A stretch of DNA of 64,000 nt. Origin: Fusarium oxysporum f. sp. lycopersici 4287 (Eukaryota > Ascomycota > Sordariomycetes > Hypocreales > Nectriaceae). Numbering within the stretch: position 1 is the stretch's first letter; the number at the start of each line of letters is the position of its first letter. A model generated the notes under the pieces. The model worked only from the letters and a program-made list of their open reading frames with translations, was not told where the DNA came from and ran no database searches. Below are positions 29,888 to 40,700 of the stretch, piece after piece. Location of the stretch: contig NC_030991.1 of assembly GCF_000149955.1 (NCBI RefSeq), positions 1,646,747-1,710,746 of the forward strand, given 5' to 3'. Both the position numbers and the translations under genes were made by a program.

Positions 29888-31285
29888 TGCCCATCTTACT
29901 CGCGTACGCGCCACCGAAAGAGATGTTGAAAAGTACTGAGTAAGCGGGGGCCACAAGATGGCTAGAGAAGGTAGCCTGTAGCCTTCGCGATGGAGTTATC
30001 GGCACACAGATCGAAGTCTGCAATCTACAAGCGTACTTCCTCTCGGATGATGGTGTGTCTAACAAATGACGCGACACTCCACTGCTTCTCGAGGATACAT
30101 TTGAATCTCGGCGAACTGAGGCGTCTTCGTCATACGAGGGGGGTGCACTTTCACCTAGATAATCTGCAGTTTCATCTGCGGCCGATTTTAGGTTCGAGAA
30201 AGTCCACTGAAAATTCCGGAATGTTTGGCAATCTAGCCTTTGAAAGTCCCTGTAAATATGGAGGGAACTATGATCCGTGGAAAGATTCTGGGAAGGCATG
30301 CATGGTAACTCTTCGGAGGAATAGTAGGTCTTTGCGCAGATGACGGGTTGGACTACGACAATAGTGTATCGTAGTCGGCGAATGGCCGCGAAGTCGCAGT
30401 CGATAGTGATGTCAAATTCGCATTTAGTCGAAACCGGGGCTTGATCTGATGAATACGCGAGTGGCGGTGGCTCCTTCGTGGATATAGTGACAAGTCCCAG
30501 GCGGCCATAGAGAATGGTCTTCCATAGTGGTCGGCGTACGCGAAGTGTGAAGTCGCTAGGGAAACTTTGGGTATCGATTGGGGGCGGGACTTCATGGTAC
30601 GGCAGGAACTCAATCGGCTTGCTCATTACAACGGTCATCAGCGAGTTCGTTGTTGTGGGCTTATGCAAAATGTATGTCAGAACAATTTGAAGACAATATG
30701 ATATCGATATGTCCGGGATGGGTATCGGGCTCCAGGAGTAGAAGTAAGCATTCCGAGAGTTAAAGGATGGAGGAAACGTATAGCGTGCAAGCTGAGCAAA
30801 CTCGGACCCATCCGGCATGATAAAGAGGAAAGGAATGCTGTATATATACTCAGAGGTCCATACCTCAGAACTGAGGTCTTGCGGAATGGAAGGACGACAT
30901 GCAACGGCTAAGAACTGCACTATATCAGTTCTACTGCATGAAGTTACATCATCTGTAGGACTAACAGTTTGCAGCCGTTGCGTCGGGTACCATTACCAGT
31001 CACAACTATTGTCGTCTCTGTACCTATATATGGGTTAGTATAAGCACTCAGAAGCATTACAATAATGTTGTTGGCGGTAGAAGAACGCAGCTGAATGGAC
31101 GCACTGGGCTAACCTTGGAGATAAACTTCAGCCCTGGTGAAATGCAGAGGATGTTTTGCCGTTACGTGAACTCGCCCTTCCAGTTTGTCGGCCGGTCGCA
31201 CGCAGCTGAGAGTGTCTCTACCCAAGAGGTCTATATCCACGTTGAGGTTATCCACGCGGGAGCGTGGAATTGGAGGCTCTGCCAT
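29888..31285 (-). pseudogene. Arrestin-like protein gene, C-terminus cut off by a hAT remnant
   Basis: ATG 31285 begins MAEPPIPRSRVDNLNVDIDL, with an arrestin-N-like pattern (LEGRVHVTAKHPLHFTRAEV, YLQG). An intron follows (donor GTTAGC near 31112). A long second frame (about 30920-29888) continues with PSIPQDLSSEVWTSE, FLFIMPDGSEFAQLARYTFP, SISYCLQIVLTYIL and the second beta-sandwich FEFDITIDCDFAAIRRLRYT-like strands, then an acidic-Ser loop with APPSYDEDA. The frame stays open to KMG at 29888 and then enters the hAT terminus, so the native end is lost and any product ends in transposon codons. Arrestin-related adaptors direct ubiquitin-dependent endocytosis of transporters. The exon 1-2 junction region is not fully clear. 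The assignment rests on fold-like pattern and is moderate. Confidence 0.6.
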
Positions 31286-31714
31286 GGTCACATGTAGTGG
31301 CAGCCCTGCATGTCGCTTTCGACACGTCGTAGGCAGGTCCTGGGCGAAGCTATATGCCCGGTGCAAAAAGAGTCGACCTGGCAACGCTTCGCTGGCGTCT
31401 GGCGGCGTATCTGTCCCTGGCAGCACGTGTGAAAGCGAGCCTCAACATCTCCCGCGAGCTCGCCACACCAGGATATCGCCGCTAGTGCACTCTCAATCTC
31501 ACCGTATGACTCTAAAGCGCCCAATCTGATCACAGCCATGACAAGATCCCGGTTATAAGGACCAAACTTGGCCAACGATGATCTGCACTGTTACGTCACC
31601 AGCTGGTTCGTGGATTTGGGAACCGTATCGACCCAATTGATTCGGATTTCCTAGTGGGCCTAGATACCCCATAAAACTTTCCAATCAAAAGGTATGTAAT
31701 GGGTTCCTCTGACC
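31286..31714. promoter_or_regulatory. Upstream region of the arrestin-like gene
   Basis: No gene recognised; presumed promoter of the arrestin-like gene, followed by the inverted-repeat element at 31715. Confidence 0.35.
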
Positions 31715-31950
31715 CATCTCCTGAGTGCGTGAAGCCCTCCAATGCGGTCACGACAAGGGTATCAGGCCAATCAGAGTTCTCGTTAAAAGCGATACCTCAC
31801 TCTCGCCTATCTTTCGCCCAAGGTTTAAGTAGACGTATGGTAGGACCTTAACAGTCACGCCCCCTGAGGTCCTCTATGAAGGGCGCTAGCTGTTAAAGGC
31901 ATAACACTGGGGCGGGGTACGCCTTGGAGGGCTTCACGCACTCAGGAGAT
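31715..31950. repeat. MITE-like inverted-repeat element (236 bp)
   Basis: ATCTCCTGAGTGCGTGAAGC and following CCTCCAA at 31715-31741 are matched exactly in inverted orientation at 31924-31950. Nothing is encoded between them. A clear target duplication is not seen, so the superfamily is open. Confidence 0.65.
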
Positions 31951-32186
31951 AGGGGAATCCGAATCTTTCAAGTCGATATGGTATGTTCTGCCAAGCGTAA
32001 AGCTAATGCAAGAAACTGCATCTAGCCAGTGAAGCAAGGTCCCACTCTTCGGCAAACGGTCTCGCACTGCCGAAGGCTGAATGGGTCATTCACTGAGGTG
32101 ATCACGACCAGTCGTTTGATTCTCTCGGAGGTCTTAGAAGCTAATCTCCGAGCCTCTGGCGCAGGATGCCTTTCTGACATGTGTCA

Positions 32187-32273
32187 AATTCTGCCCCTTG
32201 GAGGCTTTACTGTTTACGTGTGCAATCTTAAATGACCCCTGCTTGCATGTGACAACCCAGCACCTGTTCAACA
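32187..32273 (-). repeat. Diverged partial LTR related to the Copia element at 36261
   Basis: The last 45 bp read CCCCTGCTTGCATGTGACAA then CCCAGCACCTGTTCAACA, matching the reverse complement of the Copia LTR start (TGTTGAACAGGTGCTGGGGC). Upstream, TCTGCCCCTTGGAGGCTTTA parallels the LTR's CTACCCCTTAGAGGTTTTA. Many differences show an old insertion; its outer end is lost. Confidence 0.7.
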
Positions 32274-32871
32274 CTTTCCTGGTGAGAAGAGCGGGGATGG
32301 AACTCAGTGTAGAACTCTTAAAACCCGCTTGAGCCAATCGCAGCCTTGCCCTGACAGTCCCCTGCAAGGCTGAGTGACCAATCACCTCGCGGGGATGACA
32401 GAGCCCCAAAAAAGCCATGAAACTCTGACCATTGGCCAATCATGGCCTGGGTATGACAGTCCTGGCCATGTCTATATGAGAGTATCCATTGCCTTCGGCC
32501 CTCAGAGCTCCTGGTCGTCCCTATGTTCTTAATTAAGGTAATATGTTGATTGGTAGCGCAGGTGAGTCAGACCGTGATCGCCAAGAAAATATGATTCTCA
32601 TCCAGCACCCACGTGCTGCATAGGACCATGTGCCATTGGCTGGCGCCAAGAACCTCTAAAATGAGTTTCCTTCAAATGGTCCATTACTGTGTAAGCTCTA
32701 CGTTTACAAAAAAGGCCATCCATTACTCCTTGACCAAACACACGTTCTCTCCATCGGTTCATCTGCTTCCCTCTACCGATTTTTATCTCCTTACTGCGAA
32801 GCACTGGAGGTGTCCGCCGCATTGGAAGCGAGCCAGTAAGGAGATAAGCTCTTACACTTCGTCTAGCTGTG
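32274..32871. promoter_or_regulatory. Upstream region of the chromate-transporter gene
   Basis: No gene recognised in 600 bp. It ends with a T/C-rich stretch (about 32700-32790) before the start codon at 32872. No specific site is claimed. Confidence 0.35.
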
Positions 32872-34656
32872 ATGGGCCACAGAAAGATCGCGATCCAGCG
32901 ATCGGCAAGACTCAATACAGCCAACCTTGGTGAACGGTTCTGGAACATCATTCGGGAGAATTGGTATCTGGGTTTCACTTCTTTTGGAGGCCCGCCGGTC
33001 CACTTCAAGATCGTGAGTGGCACCTACTGCCCCTGAACCGTTCTCTCCTCTTCTCACGAGCCAAACCCGATGCTAGATCGGCTAGACTGGATGGATCGAA
33101 GGCAATACAGAGCCGATGGCTAACGATATTCTACGGTAGTTTCATGACAAATTTGTCGCTAAGCTTTCATGGATCGATGAGCAAATGGTAGGAATTTATT
33201 TCAGCTGACAGAGAAGCTTTGTTGCTGACGTTGTCCAGTACCAAGAGCTGTTCAGTGTCTGCCAAGCATTCTCAGGCCCTGGCAGCACTAAGATGCATTA
33301 CTGCATCAACCTTCTCCACGACGGCTTCCTCCCTGCTCTCTTTGGCTTCCTCCTCTGGAGGTATGTTTCAGTCGTCCGATCCTGCAGTGCAAAGCTAATA
33401 AATTGGTTGCAATTAGTCTTCCAGGGGCTCTGGGGATGTATGGACTTTCCATCGGAGTCTCTAACATTGGCGAATCTCTTCCTCGAGCCGTCTATGCTCT
33501 CCTTTCCGGTCTCAACGCTGCTACCGTCGGCATTATCGTTCTCGCGGCCGTCCAGTTATCTGAGAAGGCCATCACTGACAAGATGACCCGCATTCTAGTT
33601 TTTCTCGGGGCCTCAGCCGGCATGATGTACAATGCGCTCTGGTATTTTCCGTTGTTGATGTTTCTGGCTGGCGTCGCGACGGTTATCTATGACTTCCGCT
33701 GGCTCCATGGCCCTATTAAAGTCATCACTGTGAGTTTCCAGAAAAAGGCCAAGCATTCTCAGAATACATCAGAAGAAGGTGTCGAGATGCAAACCCAACA
33801 GCAAGCCACCGCAAGCAATGGTCACGAGGAATACAACGCAGGTGCTGGACCGTCCGGCCGCGGCAAAGACGGCGAGCGGTCGAGCCAGAGAATCGATGGA
33901 AATGGCACCCTCCCGCTTACTGAGCAGGAAGCATCGACGGCCGAAGATCAGTCTCGGATAGTCCCTCAGGAGCGACGTCTCAACATCAGCTGGAAGTTCG
34001 GGGTACTGCTTATAGTCCTCTTCCTGCTCTCTTTCATCGTCGTTATGGTTCTACGCGGTACGCTACCCCATAAATCACGTCTATACAGTCTCTTCGCCAA
34101 TATGTACCTCGCTGGTACTATCATTTTTGGCGGTGGGCCCGTCGTGATCCCGCTTCTCCGGGAATATGTTGTCGCCGAGAACTGGGTTAGCCCTCGAGAT
34201 TTCCTTATCGGACTCGCCCTCATCCAAGCATTCCCAGGACCCAACTTTAACTTCGCGGTTTATCTTGGCAGCCTGACTGCCATCAATGGTGGATATAATT
34301 CCGCTGCCGGTGCAATCCTCGGATTCCTAGGAATCTTTGTTCCCGGACTACTCACGGTGCACGGGACTATGGGTGTCTGGAGTGCGATACGCGGGTGGAG
34401 ATGGGTCAAGTCGTCTCTCAGAGGAGTCAATGCGGCTGCCGTTGGCCTCATCTACACTGCGGTATATCGTCTTTGGCAGATCGGCCATATCGATGAAGGT
34501 TTCCAGCAGGGCACCAGCCTGGCTGTGGATCCTTGGTGGGTCGTTGTGACGGCCACAAGCTATGTCGGTGGCTATTGGTTTCGGGTGAGCCCGCCTGTGG
34601 CAATTGGTACGGGAGCCGTCATGGGTCTGATTTGGTATGGTGTCGTCTCAGACTGA
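32872..34656 (+). CDS. Chromate ion transporter (CHR) family protein, 516 aa
   Basis: Four exons: 32872-33012, 33140-33187, 33239-33360, 33417-34656 (GT-AG introns); the sum is 1,551 nt, in frame. The N-terminal half begins ERFWNIIRENWYLGFTSFGG with PPVHF, then CQAFSGPGSTKMHYCINLLH, the two signature motifs of CHR domains (FGGP, QxxPGP-like). The C-terminal half repeats them: YLAGTIIFGGGPVVIPLL and LIQAFPGPNFNFAVYLGSL. Each half has several membrane helices, joined by a hydrophilic Gln/Ser/Glu-rich linker (about residues 220-310). The two-domain long CHR form is usual in fungi and bacteria. Members move chromate, and probably sulfate-like anions, across the membrane; direction in fungi is not certain. 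The gene looks intact. Confidence 0.9.
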
Positions 34657-34808
34657 TGGGCCATTTGCTTCTTTGTTGTGGTAGTATCTATTGGCAATAA
34701 GGGAAGAAAGCCTTAGTTTAGTATGTAACGTATGTGATAAGCGAGTGGCACAGTTATACTGTGCATGTTAAAAGCTAAACCTTAAATTTTTTTAGAAACT
34801 GCTATGTA

Positions 34809-35629
34809 ACGTAGTTGATAAGCGATCCGACCAGACAAGTGATCCGACCAAAACACTGTACAGCTAAAAATAGCTTACCCTATAGTAATTTCAACCTTAA
34901 ATAAAATAGCTAAAAATCTAGTAAAAATAGCTTATATAATAGTATAGTTAGCTTTATTAAAAAGTAATTTTTTAAGATTTTTAGCTATTTTATTTAATAT
35001 AAAAAACCTTAAAATACAGTGTATTTTACAGTGTAAATAGACTTTAAAGTTTACAGCTCTATAGAATTTTTTTAAAAGTCTAGAAAAATTAATATAGTTT
35101 AATTTAGGACTTATATATAGGCTATTAAGATTATAGTCATTTTAAGCTAAATTTAAAGCTTTTATAACCTTTTAAAATTCAGCTTTTAAGGTGTAGGTTA
35201 AGTTGGTCGGATCACTTGTCTGGTCGGATCGTGTTACGACCCCCGCGGTTACGTCACGTGTACCCCACAATTTCATCCAACAAATCACCAATCATGGAAC
35301 AAGTCATGCGGGACGACCATTATAAGGACGCCGTCGTCCCATGGAGCGATGCGTCCCAAGGACGACCGCGTCCCCCTGAGGCAGCGTCCCAACACCCAGG
35401 ACATTAGTATATAGAACACATTCATTAGCACTTTCATAGACTTAGCTCACTAGCTATCAATAAGACTTCTTTACATCAATAAGCCTAACACGCATTATTT
35501 GATCATTAAGAGACGTGACAACCAACTCGCTCAGTATTAACGCCCTACGCCATCTGCAAACATAAACCTAGTACGGACTAGTTTCCCTGTTTGAAACCAC
35601 ATTCGTCACAGATCGCTTATCAACTACGT
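34809..35629. mobile_element. Pogo-type MITE 1 (437 bp plus an inserted LTR)
   Basis: TIR ACGTAGTTGATAAGC, then 9-mer GATCCGACC, spacer AGACAAGT, GATCCGACC again (34824-34849), mirrored exactly at the right end. TA flanks at 34807-34808 and 35630-35631. The interior is very AT-rich and non-coding. It is split at 35232 by a solo LTR. Confidence 0.92.
35232..35610. repeat. Solo LTR (TGTTACG...GTCACA, 379 bp) inside MITE 1
   Basis: Ends TGTTACGACCCC and TTCGTCACA; the 5-mer GATCG flanks both sides (35227-35231 and 35611-35615), and it cuts the right TIR of MITE 1 cleanly. The ends resemble fungal Gypsy-class LTRs (inference). It is unrelated to the TGTTG...CAACA family. Confidence 0.88.
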
Positions 35630-35672
35630 TAAGTCTAAAATATTAATAAGAAGTAGTTTTCTATAAGTTATA

Positions 35673-36111
35673 ACGTGGTTGATAAGCGAGTGTCCCAGAC
35701 AAGTGAGTGTCCCAGTATACTGTGCACCTAGAAATAACCTACCCCATAGTACTTTTGAAGCTTAAATAAAATAGCTAAAAGTCTGTAAAAATATTTTTTA
35801 TAATAGTATAGCTAATTGTATTAAATAATATTTTTTTAAAGATTTTTAGCTATTTTATTTTATATAGAAAACCTTAAAATACAGTGTATTTTACAGTGTA
35901 AATAAACTTTAAAATTTATAGCTATATAGGATATTTTCTTAATATATAAGAAACTTAATATAGCTTATTTTAAGACTTATATATAAGCTATTAAAATTAT
36001 AGCTATTTTAGGCTTAGTTTGGATTTTTAAAGAGTTTTTTAAAATATGAATTTAAGGTAGAAATAAGACTGGGACACTCACTTGTCTGGGACACTCGCTT
36101 ATCAACCACGT
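35673..36111. mobile_element. Pogo-type MITE 2 (439 bp)
   Basis: TIR ACGTGGTTGATAAGC, then GAGTGTCCC, AGACAAGT, GAGTGTCCC (35688-35713), mirrored at the right end (36066-36111). TA flanks at 35671-35672 and 36112-36113. The interior is AT-rich and closely similar to MITE 1 (shared words such as CCTTAAAATACAGTGTATTT), so the two are one family with different inner 9-mers. Confidence 0.93.
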
Positions 36112-36260
36112 TATAACTTGAAATCGTCTATAATATTGTTTTTTTTTTTAAAGATTTAAAGAAAAATCTAGATTATAATATTATAAAAACAAGAAAAAGA
36201 ATAGTACGCAAAAGGAATTTGTTACAGTGGTAACTGGATTTTGAAAGCTAGGTAGGTTCA

Positions 36261-36412
36261 TGTTGAACAGGTGCTGGGGCCTCACGTGCAAGCAGGGATA
36301 CATTAAGATTACAGCCGAAATGGTAAAACCTCTAAGGGGTAGATTTCAACAGAACACAACATGAATACACACCAATTCACATCAATGAACCGAATACACG
36401 TAATGTCTAACA
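36261..36412 (+). repeat. 5' LTR of the Copia element
   Basis: 152 bp with TG/CA ends, identical to 41658-41809; preceded by target 5-mer GTTCA. It should carry the element promoter. Confidence 0.97.
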
Positions 36413-36484
36413 ATTAAGAGTCTCAATTGCATCTCAGCGACCCGCGCACCCAAATGCATACGACTTTCGGTTCATTCTATCACC

Positions 36485-37726
36485 ATGTCGGCCAAACACG
36501 CCGAGAGGACCATTAGCTACGCGTCTCCGGAGGATTGGGACTCCTGGTCCAACGAATTCAAGAAACTGGCGCACGCCTACGACCTGTGGCAGTATATTGA
36601 TCCAACCGATCGTATCCGATGGCCTCAGCGACCAGAACTTCCAGAAATCCGAGACTACCCCAGACAAGCAGATCCGGACGATCCCGATAGTGGCACAATG
36701 ACGCCCAGCTCAGATTACGTACCGCCCCGGCGAATCGGAGAGTTGACGTCTGAAGGAAGAGCGGAATACGAGCATGATATCAGGATCTACTCTCTGAAAG
36801 AAACGGCGTATAGAGAGACGAAGAAACAGGAGCAGAAGCTGGTCGAGTTTGTCCTCAAGACGGTCTCGGCCACGTATCAGAAAACATCCTGCGTCACGGG
36901 AGACCGATTAGACAAGTGGTATCAGGAGCTACGAAGATCTGGAGTGGTATACAACGAACGCCTTCGACCCGAAGCGCGCGACAAGTACCACAAAGCCGTA
37001 CATACAGCCCCGAAGATCAACAAACTCAACGAGTGGGTCACGGAGTGGGAGACGACCATGGCCGAAGCGATCAGCAAGAAAGTCCCCGATGCCCTCGACG
37101 CGCAATGCTGGGCGGAAGACCTGAACCGAGCAATGTATCACGTCCTCCCCAGCTGGGCATCTACTTTCCGACAACACCGACGCCCTCAAATCCTCAACAA
37201 TTCCCTCAACTATCGAGAGGTCGCTGCCGACATTCGATACGAAGCCAAAATGGCCAACGCTAGCGGAAGGCCGTCAGGAATCAAGAGAGGCGCATTCGCA
37301 GCCACATACGGCGCTGCATCCAGGAACGACAGACCTGAAATCACAGACCGCGATAATGACACTATTGAAGTCCAAGGAGACGCCTCAGATTGGGCGACGG
37401 ACGAAACATCCTATGCACATCGAGATACGCGAGGCCAAGGCCGTGGGCGTAGAGCACGAGGCGGCGGAAGAGGAGTATCAACAAAACGAAAACGAGCAGA
37501 GACGACCGTCAATCCGAACCCGGACGGCCCTACTTGTCGAGGATGTTTGGGTTTCCATGACTGGAGAGGCTGCTGGTACTTATTCCCAGCCCAGAAAGCC
37601 GAAGGATGGGAGCCCAACCAAGCGATACAACGATTAATAAACGACCGTCTCAAGAACGATACTGGTTTGGTGGAGGAAGTCAAACGATTGTCCAAAAGTA
37701 GAGACAGAACCACTCAGGACGAGTGA
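36485..37726 (+). CDS. Copia Gag protein (413 aa)
   Basis: Starts MSAKHAERTISYASPEDWDS. An alpha-helical, charged N-terminal two thirds (capsid-like region, with WYQELRRSGVVYNERLRP) is followed by an Arg/Gly-rich stretch (GQGRGRRARGGGRG) and a zinc-knuckle-like CRGCLGFHDWRGC motif near residue 360, as in nucleocapsid domains. It forms the cytoplasmic particle. The frame ends at TGA 37724-37726; the pol frame continues in the same register directly after it. Confidence 0.9.
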   Translation: MSAKHAERTISYASPEDWDSWSNEFKKLAHAYDLWQYIDPTDRIRWPQRPELPEIRDYPRQADPDDPDSGTMTPSSDYVPPRRIGELTSEGRAEYEHDIRIYSLKETAYRETKKQEQKLVEFVLKTVSATYQKTSCVTGDRLDKWYQELRRSGVVYNERLRPEARDKYHKAVHTAPKINKLNEWVTEWETTMAEAISKKVPDALDAQCWAEDLNRAMYHVLPSWASTFRQHRRPQILNNSLNYREVAADIRYEAKMANASGRPSGIKRGAFAATYGAASRNDRPEITDRDNDTIEVQGDASDWATDETSYAHRDTRGQGRGRRARGGGRGVSTKRKRAETTVNPNPDGPTCRGCLGFHDWRGCWYLFPAQKAEGWEPNQAIQRLINDRLKNDTGLVEEVKRLSKSRDRTTQDE

Positions 37727-37738
37727 CTTGGGCGGGGT
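37724..37738 (+). other. gag-pol junction: single in-frame TGA
   Basis: Gag ends GAC GAG TGA, followed by CTT GGG CGG GGT and the pol ATG, with no frame change. UGA followed by C is the leakiest stop context known, so translational readthrough is a plausible way to make Gag-Pol. Reinitiation at the nearby ATG is the alternative. Confidence 0.6.
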
Positions 37739-40700
37739 ATGGCACACGTCAAGGCAAGCTACCTAGTGATGCACAACTTTATCGCAGCCTTCAACTGTGC
37801 CCCCTACCCTCTCAGACATTCTGCCATCCTTGACTCTGGATCGACAATCCATATCTTCAATGAAGTATGCAGGTTCCTCAACTACCGACCGGCGCCGTCT
37901 GGAGACTTCGTCTACGCAGGGGAGTCACCAGTGGCCATTCACGGGTACGGGAACGTGGATATTCGCGTTCGAGGACCTCAAGGACCCTCTCTTCTCAGAT
38001 TGCAAGATGTAGCTCATTGCATAAACTTTGCGTGCAATATTGTGTCATACCGCCAGTTGCGGAAAAGGGGCTACTACTGGGATACCAAAGGGAACAGCAA
38101 CCAAATCCGCAGGAAAGATGATTCAATCCTCTGCACATTGACGGATCATTTCGACCAGTACGTACTGGAGTATATCGACAAATCAACAACGGCAGCGGCA
38201 TTCCTAGCCAAACGGAAACAGTATGATTCGTGGACTAAACGCCCTCCTCGCAGTGGAGACGAAACCTTTTGGCACCTTCGACTTGGACACCCAGGGCCTG
38301 AAGCACTCAAGCACCTCGTGGGCCAATCTCGGGGGGTGAAGATCAGAGGGATCTCCACGGTTGAGTGTGATGCTTGTGGAATGGCGAAGGTGAAGCGCCA
38401 AGTCCGTCGACAAAGACGAGTTCCACCCGAGAAGGCTGGAATCCGACTCACTATTGATTTCCACGACATGAGTGGGGATCCAGGCTACACTTCAGCTATG
38501 CTGGTTACCGACCGTTACTCTGGCTATATCTGGGACTATTATCTTCCCGATCGAACTGCACCAACGCTTATCGGTGCACTTGAGCATCTACTTAGAACAC
38601 TAGAGCGACAACTCCAGTGTAGACCCGAAGTCATCGAGTGTGATAACGAGATCCCGGATAGTCACCAGGTAAGTGACTTCCTCAGTATCAAAAACGGGAT
38701 GCGCCTAGAGCCCTCCGCGCCATATGCCCAAAGTCAAAATGGCGGCGCAGAGCGCTCGGGGGGTGTGATCAAGGAGAAAGCTCGCGCGATGAGAATCGGA
38801 GCAAAGCTGCCTTCGTTCCTTTGGGTTGAGATCTGGCGTGCTGCCGTATACCTATACAATAGGACACCCAAGTATATCTACAATTGGAAGACGCCATATG
38901 AGCGTTTCTACACTTACTTTGCCTTTAGGGACGGCGTGGTTGTCACGGAGCGTAAGCCCGATCAAACACACCTACGCGTGTATGGCTGTAAAGCCTTTGC
39001 GATGACGACCGATGCTTTGAAAAAGAAGAATCGGCGACAACGACTCAATCCCCGAGGGTGGATAGGATACCTGGTCGGGTATAACTCGACAAACATCTAC
39101 AGGGTCTGGAATCCGTTGACCAACAAGGTCATCTCCACTAGAGACGTGATCTTCAACGAGAAGGAGACGTTCTCTGGGGATGTGCAACACCTCAAGGATG
39201 ATTTAAAAGAACTAAACGAAGAAGAACTTATTCAGCATCTCACTGATGCTGAGGTCCCACAGGGATCTAGCATAAATCTGGATGCTTCTACCCAAGAAGA
39301 AGACGAGGAATTAAGCGCCTTGCCTGAAGGACTAGCGTTTGAGCGGGAGGCTGCAAGTTATCCACATAGAGGGTTTGAACGTGATCCCACGATTACGCAG
39401 GGTGAGACTGGCAGGACACTAGTCGTAGGAGATCGCAATCGAGAAGAGCCTGACGGGACTGATCACCCCTACACGACCGCTCGATTCACTCCCTACCTGA
39501 CCCCGGAGACTTGCCCTCTACGGCCTGCTGCCCTTCTGGTCGCTACTATCAGAGAACCTCCCGTGAGGAAGGAGGGGGAAAACCCCCCTCAGTTACGAGC
39601 TGCGAAGATGGTGCATGTCCCACCTAGCGCTGGCACTTCCCCGGGACGAGACGGCGCAAATGGAGCCCCTCGTGTCATTTCAACTCCGAGCAGTTACTGG
39701 GAGGCCGCATTTAATGCCGGTCGACTCGCATCTGTGAAAGGGACCTGGAATGGCAAGGTGGTGAGTAAGCGGAAGCTCGAGAAGCAGGCGAGCTCGGCCA
39801 GCTGCCACCCTGATAGCGGAGAACCTCAGTTTACGGGAAGTCGAGGGGAATCTACTAAGCTGATGGATTCTCCCAATCGCAAAACACAATCTGCAAAGCT
39901 GACAGATTTAGGTGACGGCCAACGCCGAATACACCGACGAGACATGCCAATATTGCCAAAAAGGCATAAAGACCTCAAGAACCATCCACTAGGTGACCTA
40001 TTCCGCGAGGCAGAAAAGACTCATCTTGAAAGCCATAAAGAAATGCGCTCCTGGCGTGAGGTTCAGAGAGAAGAAGCCGCAGGCAAGGAACTCCTGGACT
40101 GCATGTGGGTTTATGTGTACAAGTTCGACAAGCACGGATGGTTCACCAAGTGCAAGGCCCGGCTCGTTGTACGAGGCGATCAACAGGTCAAGTCGACACA
40201 CGAGGATACCTATGCATCCACACTTGCCGGCAGATCTTTCCGAACACTCATGGCTATAGCTGCTCGCTTTGATTTAGAACTTCTCCAGTATGATGTCGTC
40301 AACGCCTTTGTCAATGCTGAACTGAAGCAGGACGTCTACATGCGGATGCCCGGAGGCTACCGAAAGCCTGGCCTGGTTCTCAAACTTCAGAAAGCACTAT
40401 ACGGCTTGCGCCAGTCACCACTACTTTGGCAAAAAGAACTAACCACCACCCTTACGAACATTGGGTTCAAGTCTGTACCTCATGAGCCATGCTGTCTCTC
40501 GAAAGGAGGAATATTGATATTCTTCTATGTGGACGACCTCATTGTTGCCTACGAGAAGACCAATCAAAAATCGGTCGAATGGACAATAGGCAAGCTTCGA
40601 GAAAAATACCAACTCTCTGGAGGAGATACGCTACAGTGGTTTCTTGGAATTGAGATTATTCGCGAACGAAACCAACGTCTGATTTGGCTGTCGCAATCGT

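Noticed and set aside
29679..30920. Long frame joining arrestin-like sequence with hAT sequence as one fusion gene
   Set aside because: The switch coincides with a hAT terminal inverted repeat at 29887, and the hAT part is antisense to its own transposase; it is an insertion artefact, not a designed fusion.
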